Below are positions 1-5,087 of a DNA stretch of 8,236 nucleotides, piece after piece. Origin of the DNA: Arcobacter sp. (lineage in GTDB: Bacteria > Campylobacterota > Campylobacteria > Campylobacterales > Arcobacteraceae). Location: positions 1-8,236 of the forward strand of contig JADGEG010000085.1 in the NCBI GenBank assembly GCA_016744485.1. Reading direction: 5' to 3'. Numbering within the stretch: position 1 is the stretch's first letter; each line of letters starts with the position of its first letter. The notes under the pieces were generated by a model. It saw only the letters and a program-made list of their open reading frames with translations. It did no database searches and was not told the origin of the DNA. The translations under genes and the position numbers were made by a program.

Positions 1-52
1 CATAATAAGGTGTTTGATATTTATTTGCTAGTTCTTGAAAATTAATACTCAT
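1..52 (-). CDS. lysA: Probable diaminopimelate decarboxylase, N-terminal fragment
   Basis: Only the first 17 codons and one extra base are inside the window; the gene runs off the left edge. The ATG at 52-50 is preceded by a good ribosome binding site (AGGA, about 6 bases upstream, at 57-60). The visible peptide, MSINFQELANKYQTPYY, resembles the start of LysA proteins, where a short helix is followed by a K-Y-x-T-P-x-Y segment leading into the PLP-binding barrel. LysA makes lysine from meso-diaminopimelate in the cytoplasm. The catalytic lysine and all other diagnostic motifs lie outside the window, so the identification rests on this short N-terminal resemblance alone; another fold-type III PLP decarboxylase is possible. 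It is on the same strand as fabI, 170 bp downstream, so read-through or its own promoter are both possible. Confidence 0.55.
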   Translation of the reverse strand, partial: MSINFQELANKYQTPYY

Positions 53-71
53 TATAATCCTATATATAAAA

Positions 72-100
72 TTTGAATTTTAAATTCAAAAAAATTCAAA
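72..100. repeat. Palindromic 9-bp repeat cluster upstream of lysA
   Basis: TTTGAATTT at 72-80 is followed after one base by its exact reverse complement AAATTCAAA at 82-90, and AAATTCAAA recurs at 92-100. The three copies are spaced exactly 10 bp apart, about one DNA turn, and lie 20-48 bases upstream of the lysA ATG. The arrangement could be an operator for a dimeric regulator, or the inner palindrome could fold in the lysA leader just before the ribosome binding site. In such AT-rich DNA chance cannot be excluded. Confidence 0.5.
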
Positions 101-164
101 ATTAAAGTTTTTCTATTACAATCATTACTTATAAAATGTGATATTTTAGTTTAGACCAAAGCGA

Positions 165-193
165 ATAGTATTTAAGTTTTCTTGACAACACAA
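165..193 (-). promoter_or_regulatory. Weak candidate promoter for lysA
   Basis: On the minus strand TTGTGT (193-188) and TACTAT (170-165) are separated by exactly 17 bases. Each matches the sigma-70 consensus only partly (three and four of six bases). The expected start near 158 would leave a leader of roughly 105 bases containing the palindromic repeats. Other AT-rich -10-like words lie closer to lysA, so this choice is tentative. Confidence 0.25.
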
Positions 194-222
194 GGTATAA
201 ACTAAAAGATTATATCTTATAA

Positions 223-1047
223 TTAATTATCGCCATTCCACGCTATTTTTTGCTTCCCATTTTCATCAAATATGGTTGCAGGCATACCCATAATATTATA
301 ACCACAATCAACATAATGAATCTCACCTGTAACTGCTGAGCTTAAATTGGATAATAAGTACATTCCAGAATTACCAACTTCACTTGTTGTAACATTTTTC
401 TTTAAAGGTGCATGAGCTTCATTCCATTTGAGCATAAATCTAAACTCCCCTATTCCTGCAGCTGCTAGAGTTTTAATAGGACCTGCACTAATAGCATTTA
501 CTCTAATACCATCACGCCCTAAATCTTCAGCTAAATATTTTGTAGTCATTTCTAAAGCTGCTTTTGCAACACCCATTAAATTATAATTTGGAATATATTT
601 AGCCCCACCATAATAAGTTAAAGTTAAAATAGATGCATTAGAATTCATAAGAGGCTTTAGTTCACGAACAACTTCAATTAAAGAATAAACTGATATATCC
701 ATAGCAATATTAAAAGAGCTTTTAGGAATGTCATAAAACCTTCCTATTAAACCATCTTTTGGAGCAAAAGCAATTGAATGTACGATAAAGTCAATCTCTC
801 CCATATCTTTTTCTAAAGATTCTTTTAAAGTTTTAATGTCATTAGGATTTGATACATCACAAGGATATACAAAGTCTTGACTTCCAAATTCTTTTGCTAT
901 TGGTTCAACTCTTTTTTTTAAAGAATCATTTAAATAAGTAAATGCCATAGTAGCACCTTGTTCTTTACATGCTTTTGCAATTCCATAAGCAATTGACTTA
1001 TTATTAGCAATACCTAAAACTACACCTTTTTTACCTTGCATAATCAT
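223..1047 (-). CDS. fabI: Enoyl-[acyl-carrier-protein] reductase (NADH) FabI
   Basis: A 274-residue FabI-type enoyl-ACP reductase, which reduces trans-2-enoyl-ACP in the last step of each cycle of type II fatty acid synthesis in the cytoplasm. The atypical short-chain dehydrogenase NAD-binding segment GIANNKSIA is at residues 12-20, and the catalytic pair Tyr155-x6-Lys162 lies in NYNLMGVAK, with the second conserved tyrosine at 145. SAGPIKTLAA (187-196) forms the cofactor and substrate loop region. Length and the C-terminal tail after VDCGYNIMG agree with Campylobacterota FabI. The start is the ATG that directly abuts the tpiA stop: AAAGGA (1060-1055) is 7 bases upstream, whereas the second ATG two codons later would be 13 bases away. 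It is the last gene of the gap-pgk-tpiA-fabI run and is likely translated by coupling to tpiA. No convincing terminator follows it. Confidence 0.96.
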   Translation of the reverse strand: MIMQGKKGVVLGIANNKSIAYGIAKACKEQGATMAFTYLNDSLKKRVEPIAKEFGSQDFVYPCDVSNPNDIKTLKESLEKDMGEIDFIVHSIAFAPKDGLIGRFYDIPKSSFNIAMDISVYSLIEVVRELKPLMNSNASILTLTYYGGAKYIPNYNLMGVAKAALEMTTKYLAEDLGRDGIRVNAISAGPIKTLAAAGIGEFRFMLKWNEAHAPLKKNVTTSEVGNSGMYLLSNLSSAVTGEIHYVDCGYNIMGMPATIFDENGKQKIAWNGDN

Positions 1048-1752
1048 TTATATATCCTTTGTATTTTCTAAGATTTGTATAAAATCTTCTTTTATCCATG
1101 AAGCAGTTCCTATTAAAACACCATCAACTCCATCTATTAAACAAATATCTCTCACATTTTTAACTTTTACAGATCCACCATACAAAAGAGGTTTGTCAAT
1201 TTTTTCTTTAATTCCTAAATGAATAGCCTTTATATCATCACTTGTTGCACTAATTCCTGTGCCAATAGCCCATACAGGTTCATAAGCTAAAATAAGATTT
1301 TCATACGAAATATCTATACCATCAAGTTGTCCCCAAATATACGACATAGTTTCTTCATAAGATATATTTTTTACTTCCAATGGTTCGCCAATACAATAAA
1401 TGATTTTATATCCTAAATCTTTGTAAAAATTAAATTTTTTTGTTATTTCTTCTTGAGATTCTTTTAAAATATGTCTTCTTTCACTATGCCCTAATAAAAT
1501 AGTCTTAATAGCAAATTCTTCTAATTGTATACTTCCTATTTCACCAGTATATGAACCTTGTTCTACATGGTAAGCATTTTGAACCCCTAAATTCAAATTT
1601 GTTACTGTATCAAACTTATCTAATGCTGTTGTACTTGGAAAAATATACACTTCATTATTTGTATTTGCTTCTAAGTATTCATTTACATCTAATACAAACT
1701 CTTTAGTACTAGACCTTGTATGATTTGTTTTAAAATTAGCCGCTATTATCAT
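1048..1752 (-). CDS. tpiA: Triosephosphate isomerase
   Basis: A 234-residue triosephosphate isomerase interconverting dihydroxyacetone phosphate and glyceraldehyde 3-phosphate. The active-site set is complete: Asn6 and Lys8 (ANFKTN), the electrophile His89 in LLGHSERR, the catalytic base Glu158 in AYEPVWAIGTG with the mobile loop following it, and the phosphate-binding YGGSV (191-195) and GVLIGTASW (211-219). It is shorter than the roughly 250 residues typical of most bacteria, a shortness I recall as usual in Campylobacterota rather than damage, since no motif is missing. The ATG at 1752-1750 abuts the pgk stop without a gap. GAGGA (1764-1760), lying in the last codons of pgk, is 7 bases upstream, so translation is probably coupled to pgk. 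Confidence 0.97.
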   Translation of the reverse strand: MIIAANFKTNHTRSSTKEFVLDVNEYLEANTNNEVYIFPSTTALDKFDTVTNLNLGVQNAYHVEQGSYTGEIGSIQLEEFAIKTILLGHSERRHILKESQEEITKKFNFYKDLGYKIIYCIGEPLEVKNISYEETMSYIWGQLDGIDISYENLILAYEPVWAIGTGISATSDDIKAIHLGIKEKIDKPLLYGGSVKVKNVRDICLIDGVDGVLIGTASWIKEDFIQILENTKDI

Positions 1753-2952
1753 TTATTTATCCTCTATTACTAAGGCTTTAACACCTGGTAAATCTTTACC
1801 TTCAATTAACGCCAAAGAAGCTCCTCCACCAGTACTAATAAAAGTCATCTCATCTTCATCGCCAGTTCTTCGTACTAAATCAGCAGTATCTCCACCGCCA
1901 ACTACTGTTGTTGCATATGAAGATGCAACTGCATGAGATAGTTTGGTACTACCTTTTGCAAATTTATCCATTTCATAAACACCCATTGGACCATTCCATA
2001 AAATAGTATTAGCATCTTCAAGAGCTTGTGCAAAAAGTAAAGCACTTGCTGGTCCAATATCTAAACCCATCCAATCTTTTGGTATTTCTTGAGCAGTTAC
2101 TAGTTTAGCAATTGCTTCAGAATCAAAAGATGTCGCTGCAACTACATCAACAGGTAAATAAAATTTTACTCCCAAATTTTTTGCTTCTTGTATAATTTTA
2201 ATAGCTTCAGGAATTAAATCTTCTTCTACTAAAGACTTTCCAATTTCATGACCAAGAGCTTTTAGAAAAGTAAAGGCCATACCGCCACCTATTAAAATTT
2301 TATCAACTTTTGGAATTAAATTATATAAAGCTTGTAGTTTTCCAGATACTTTAGAACCCCCAACTATTGAAACAAACGGACGTTTTGGTTTATGGACTAT
2401 ATGATGAAAAAATTTAATTTCTTTTGCTAGCAAAAAACCAGCAGCCCTATGTTGCATATCAAAATGTTTTGTAATAGCATCAACAGAAGCATGAGCTCTG
2501 TGTGAGACTCCAAAAGCATCATTAATATAAACATCAGCCATAGAAGCTAACTTAGAAGCAAACTCTTTATCATTTAAAGTTTCTCCTTTGTTATATCGAA
2601 CATTTTCTAAAAGTAAAATTTCACCTGCTTGTAAATATTTTGCTACTTTTAAAGTATCTTCTTGTACAACATTTTTAGCCATTTTAATTTCTTGCTTTAA
2701 AAGTGTATGCAATCTTTTAGCAACTGGTTTAAGTGAGCATTTTTCATCATATTTATCTTTAGGACGTCCAAAATGAGATGCTAAAATAATACTACAATCA
2801 TTATCAATACAGTATCTAATAGTATTAAGTGCTGATTTTATTCTTCTATCATCTGTAATATTATTATATTCATCCATTGGTACATTAAAGTCACATCTAA
2901 TAAAAATTTTTTTAGCAAAAATATCAATATTTTTAATTTCTTGTAGTTTCAT
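1753..2952 (-). CDS. pgk: Phosphoglycerate kinase
   Basis: A 399-residue phosphoglycerate kinase, which transfers phosphate between 1,3-bisphosphoglycerate and ADP. The N-terminal signature RCDFNVP is at 19-25, the basic-patch HFGRP at 60-64, GGSKVSGK with the nucleotide-side lysines at 198-205, GPMGVYE at 321-327, GGGDT at 352-356 and the closing STGGGASL at 373-380. The frame is open 15 codons further upstream to an ATG at 2997, but that stretch overlaps the end of gap, has no ribosome binding site and is not part of the family. The start at 2952 restores the usual length and has AAGGA 10 bases upstream. The gene begins 13 bases after the gap stop and forms one transcriptional unit with it. 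Confidence 0.97.
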   Translation of the reverse strand: MKLQEIKNIDIFAKKIFIRCDFNVPMDEYNNITDDRRIKSALNTIRYCIDNDCSIILASHFGRPKDKYDEKCSLKPVAKRLHTLLKQEIKMAKNVVQEDTLKVAKYLQAGEILLLENVRYNKGETLNDKEFASKLASMADVYINDAFGVSHRAHASVDAITKHFDMQHRAAGFLLAKEIKFFHHIVHKPKRPFVSIVGGSKVSGKLQALYNLIPKVDKILIGGGMAFTFLKALGHEIGKSLVEEDLIPEAIKIIQEAKNLGVKFYLPVDVVAATSFDSEAIAKLVTAQEIPKDWMGLDIGPASALLFAQALEDANTILWNGPMGVYEMDKFAKGSTKLSHAVASSYATTVVGGGDTADLVRRTGDEDEMTFISTGGGASLALIEGKDLPGVKALVIEDK

Positions 2953-2962
2953 ATAATATAAA

Positions 2963-2967
2963 TCCTT
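2963..2967 (-). promoter_or_regulatory. Ribosome binding site deciding the pgk start
   Basis: AAGGA overlaps the gap stop codon on the minus strand and lies 10 bases before the ATG at 2952. No comparable purine run precedes the longer in-frame ATG at 2997. This favours the 399-residue product. Confidence 0.7.
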
Positions 2968-3964
2968 AATTTTTAGAAATAAAAAGTGCCATGTCAACTA
3001 GTCTTGAAGAATATCCCCACTCATTATCATACCAAGTCATAACTTTAATCATATCACCATCAACGACTTGAGTTAAGTCTCCTGCAATTATACTTGAATT
3101 TGTATTTCCAATTAAATCAGTTGATACTAACATATCATTATCAACTGCAAGTATACCAGCTAATTCTTTTGCTTTTTCATTAAAAAGTTTGCTTACTTCT
3201 TCTTTACTTGTTTTTTTATTAACAACAAAATTAACATCAACCATAGAAACATTAGGAGTTGGAACTCTTACACTTTGACCATGTAATTTGCCATCTAATT
3301 GTGGCATAATTAATTTCATAGCTTTTGCAGCTCCTGTACTTGTAGGAATCATATTTAATGCCCCTGCTCTTGCTCTTCTTTTATCTGACTTATGTTTTAC
3401 ATCTAAAATATTTTGATCATTTGTATATGAATGAATCGTAGTCATTAAACCTTTTTCTATTTTAAAAGCATCATCAATTATTTTAGCAATTGGTCCAAGA
3501 CAATTTGTAGTACAAGACGCATTTGAAACTATAGTCTGACCTTTATATTCATGTTCATTTACACCCATTACAAATGTTGCAGTATCATCTTTAGCAGGAG
3601 CAGAAATAAGAACTTTAGAAGCTCCATTTTCTAAGTGCACTTGACATTTTTCTTGTGTTAAATAAGCTCCTGTACATTCTAGAATAACTTCTGCACCACA
3701 TTCTTTTGAAAAAGTTAATTCTTTAGCGTTTCTTGTTGAGTATAATTTTGCTTTTGTATTTCCTAAGCTTAAATAACCGTCTTTTACTTTTACATCTCCG
3801 TTAAAAGTTCCATGAACACTATCATATTTTGTAAGATATTCTAACATCTCATTTGTAGATGTATCATTAATAGCAACTAATTCAATATCATCTCTTGTTG
3901 AAATTATTCTAGCAACACATCTTCCAATTCTTCCAAACCCATTTATTGCAACTTTTAATGCCAT
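2966..3964 (-). CDS. gap: Glyceraldehyde-3-phosphate dehydrogenase, type I
   Basis: A 332-residue phosphorylating glyceraldehyde-3-phosphate dehydrogenase of central carbon metabolism. The NAD-binding turn NGFGRIGR is at 8-15, an acidic residue (Asp34) follows the second beta strand, the catalytic cysteine is Cys151 in SNASCTTNC, and its partner is His178 in TTIHSYT. The C-terminal WYDNEWGYS (311-319) is intact. In the S-loop the usual Leu-Pro that contacts the adenosine ribose in strictly NAD-dependent enzymes is replaced by Val189-Lys190, and there is one extra residue before RRARA compared with the Bacillus stearothermophilus enzyme as I recall it. This leaves open relaxed NAD/NADP use. 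It is the first gene of the operon; AAAGGG lies 4-5 bases before the ATG. Confidence 0.97.
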   Translation of the reverse strand: MALKVAINGFGRIGRCVARIISTRDDIELVAINDTSTNEMLEYLTKYDSVHGTFNGDVKVKDGYLSLGNTKAKLYSTRNAKELTFSKECGAEVILECTGAYLTQEKCQVHLENGASKVLISAPAKDDTATFVMGVNEHEYKGQTIVSNASCTTNCLGPIAKIIDDAFKIEKGLMTTIHSYTNDQNILDVKHKSDKRRARAGALNMIPTSTGAAKAMKLIMPQLDGKLHGQSVRVPTPNVSMVDVNFVVNKKTSKEEVSKLFNEKAKELAGILAVDNDMLVSTDLIGNTNSSIIAGDLTQVVDGDMIKVMTWYDNEWGYSSRLVDMALFISKN

Positions 3965-3992
3965 TTTTACCCTTTAGTTATTATTGCTTAAC

Positions 3993-4024
3993 TTGACACA
4001 ATTTTATCTAATATTTGCTATAAT
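3993..4024 (+). promoter_or_regulatory. Sigma-70 type promoter for nadD-rsfS
   Basis: A perfect TATAAT (4019-4024) is preceded by TGC, giving the extended -10 TGCTATAAT, which is typical of vegetative promoters in this phylum. A perfect TTGACA lies at 3993-3998, but the 20-base spacer is longer than the ideal 17, so the extended -10 probably does most of the work. Predicted start is near 4031, giving a leader of about 26 bases before the GTG. Confidence 0.65.
4001..4006 (-). promoter_or_regulatory. Candidate -10 element for the gap-pgk-tpiA-fabI operon
   Basis: TAAAAT on the minus strand within GATAAAAT would place a transcript start near 3994 and give gap a leader of about 30 bases. There is no clear -35, which is common in Campylobacterota promoters. 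It is the best -10-like word on this strand in the 92-bp divergent spacer, but AT-rich DNA offers alternatives. Confidence 0.35.
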
Positions 4025-4042
4025 AAAAGTTAAATAGCTTAT

Positions 4043-4047
4043 AAGGA
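4043..4047 (+). promoter_or_regulatory. Ribosome binding site deciding the GTG start of nadD
   Basis: AAGGA, followed by AGA, ends 9 bases before the GTG at 4057. No ATG lies upstream in frame at a usable distance, and the protein family begins with the residues directly after this codon. Confidence 0.75.
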
Positions 4048-4056
4048 AGAATAGAA

Positions 4057-4605
4057 GTGAAAATTGCAATTTTTGGGGGTAGTTTTGACCCTCCACATAT
4101 TGGACATGAAAAAATTGCATTAGAAGCTATTAAGTGTTTAGATATTGACAAACTTATAATTGTTCCTACTTTTTTAAACCCTTTTAAAAGTTCTTGTCTT
4201 TTTAGTTCTAAAAATAGACTACTTTTGATAAAAAAACTTTTTTTGGATTATAAAAAAATAGATATTTGTGAATATGAAATCAACCAACAAAAACCTATTA
4301 ATACAGTTGAAACTGTCAAATATATTAAAAACTTATATAAGCCTTCTTTATTATATTTAATAATTGGTACTGATAATTTTAAACTCATTCACACTTGGTA
4401 TAAGTATGATACTTTAAAAAATCTTGTTGAATTTATCATAGCAAAAAGAGGCATTCATAATCACAGTTTTAAAGAAAATAAGCATTTAGACATAAATATA
4501 AATGTAAATTCAACACAATTAAGACATACTTTAAATTTACATTATATTCCAAAAAAAATACAAAATGATGTCAGTAAAATTTGGCATAATAAAAAGGTTA
4601 TATAA
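4057..4605 (+). CDS. nadD: Nicotinate-nucleotide adenylyltransferase
   Basis: A 182-residue NadD, which joins nicotinate mononucleotide and ATP to give deamido-NAD in cytoplasmic NAD biosynthesis. The nucleotidyltransferase signature GGSFDPPHIGH (7-17) contains the T/HxGH-type histidines 14 and 17. The substrate-side segment IIGTDNF is at 102-108 with Trp114 after it, and NSTQLR (151-156) matches the SSTxIR motif near the C-terminus, with Asn in place of the first Ser. The start codon is GTG, chosen because AAGGA is 9 bases upstream and the family begins at the following strand (KIAIFGG). It is the first gene of a two-gene plus-strand unit with rsfS, divergent from gap. The nadD-rsfS pairing is common in bacteria. 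Confidence 0.95.
   Translation: MKIAIFGGSFDPPHIGHEKIALEAIKCLDIDKLIIVPTFLNPFKSSCLFSSKNRLLLIKKLFLDYKKIDICEYEINQQKPINTVETVKYIKNLYKPSLLYLIIGTDNFKLIHTWYKYDTLKNLVEFIIAKRGIHNHSFKENKHLDININVNSTQLRHTLNLHYIPKKIQNDVSKIWHNKKVI
4591..4597 (+). promoter_or_regulatory. Ribosome binding site deciding the TTG start of rsfS
   Basis: AAAAAGG, inside the last codons of nadD, ends 9 bases before TTG 4607. The in-frame ATGs at 4565 and 4568 have only an A-rich tract before them and would need a 41-base overlap with nadD. Confidence 0.65.
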
Positions 4606-4606
4606 A

Positions 4607-4930
4607 TTGCAAAAAAGATTAAAAGTAATACAGAATATCTTAAATGATAAAAAAGCACAAAATGTTGAAGTTATAGATTTAACTTCTAAAGATTATATTG
4701 TTGAGCATGTTATAATAGCAAATACTTTAAATGGAAAACATGCTTATTCATTATTAAATTACCTAAAAAGTGATTTAAAACCACAAGGTGAAGAATTTCT
4801 AAGAGTTGAAGAAAGCGATGAATGGACGATTATTGATTTAGGTGATATATTTATTCACTTAATGAGTGAGAGTTATAGAAAAAAATACTCTTTAGAAAAA
4901 CTTCTTAATGAATTAGATAATAAAGCTTAA
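4607..4930 (+). CDS. rsfS: Ribosome silencing factor RsfS
   Basis: A 107-residue ribosome silencing factor (RsfS/Iojap family), which binds uL14 of the large subunit and blocks joining with the small subunit under poor nutrition. Visible family features are a starting helix, the first strand EVIDL (21-25), the VIIANTLNGKHAYSLL region (35-50) where the family has its I-A-(S/T)-x-x-S-x-x-H core, and EWTIIDLGDIFIHLM (72-86), with Trp73, Asp77, Asp80 and His84, followed by Y-R-K-K-Y-S-L-E-K-L. The TTG start one base after the nadD stop is preferred: the family begins with a residue pair such as QKR directly here, the ribosome binding site fits, and the alternative ATG at 4565 adds 14 residues that are nadD sequence in another frame. 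The role assignment is family knowledge; no promoter of its own is visible. Confidence 0.92.
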   Translation: MQKRLKVIQNILNDKKAQNVEVIDLTSKDYIVEHVIIANTLNGKHAYSLLNYLKSDLKPQGEEFLRVEESDEWTIIDLGDIFIHLMSESYRKKYSLEKLLNELDNKA

Positions 4931-4972
4931 AAGTTTATTATCTACATTTTTTAAATGTTCAAAAGCTTTATT
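4919..4972. repeat. Inverted repeat between convergent rsfS and the small membrane peptide gene
   Basis: AATAAAGCTT (4919-4928) and its exact reverse complement AAGCTTTATT (4963-4972) flank a 34-base AT-rich loop. The left arm ends on the first base of the rsfS TAA, and the right arm contains the complete stop codon of the minus-strand peptide. A second small palindrome, ACATTT-TTT-AAATGT, sits in the loop at 4944-4958. Neither strand shows a T-run directly after the stem, so it is not a canonical intrinsic terminator, but a bidirectional transcript-end role is plausible at convergent genes. Confidence 0.4.
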
Positions 4973-5087
4973 TACCCTGATGTAATAATTTATTATAATT
5001 ACTAGCGGCATCTTGTGCTCCACCCATATTACCAGAGTAAATAGCATAAGCTACACCTAAGATAAATATTAGAATGAACCATTTCAT
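4968..5087 (-). CDS. 39-residue single-pass membrane peptide, function unknown
   Basis: I do not recognise this protein. The product is MKWFILIFILGVAYAIYSGN followed by 19 polar residues: one hydrophobic segment (about 3-17) and then MGGAQDAASNYNKLLHQGK. The hydrophobic segment could be a membrane anchor or an uncleaved signal; small residues around 13-19 do not give a convincing cleavage site. The frame is open further upstream to an ATG at 5150, but that part lies inside argS in another frame. The start at 5087 has AAGGAAG 7-9 bases upstream, within the last argS codons, and its ATG overlaps the argS stop by one base (TAATG), a classic coupled junction. These features make it more likely a real gene than chance. 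It could work with the membrane or envelope, but nothing in the sequence ties it to arginyl-tRNA synthesis. Confidence 0.65.
   Translation of the reverse strand: MKWFILIFILGVAYAIYSGNMGGAQDAASNYNKLLHQGK

Noticed and set aside
204..222. Possible fabI terminator hairpin (AAGAT-ATA-ATCTT then TTT on the minus strand)
   Set aside because: The stem is only 5 bp with one G-C pair and a short interrupted T-run; too weak to call.
53..222. Lysine riboswitch or peptide attenuator in front of lysA
   Set aside because: The 170-bp spacer is AT-rich without the conserved purine-rich core of a lysine riboswitch, and the only mini-frame (MIVIEKL) lacks a lysine run and a ribosome binding site.
763..777. Alanine at FabI residue 93, the position of E. 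coli Gly93 linked to triclosan resistance
   Set aside because: Alanine is natural here in other, triclosan-sensitive FabI proteins such as that of Staphylococcus aureus, so no resistance can be inferred.
2588..2776. Plus-strand open frame of 62 codons opposite pgk
   Set aside because: It is antisense to the well-supported pgk gene, has no ribosome binding site and no recognisable protein features.
2953..2997. 15-residue N-terminal extension of Pgk from an ATG at 2997
   Set aside because: It overlaps the gap coding end, has no ribosome binding site, and Pgk proteins start at the residues following 2952.
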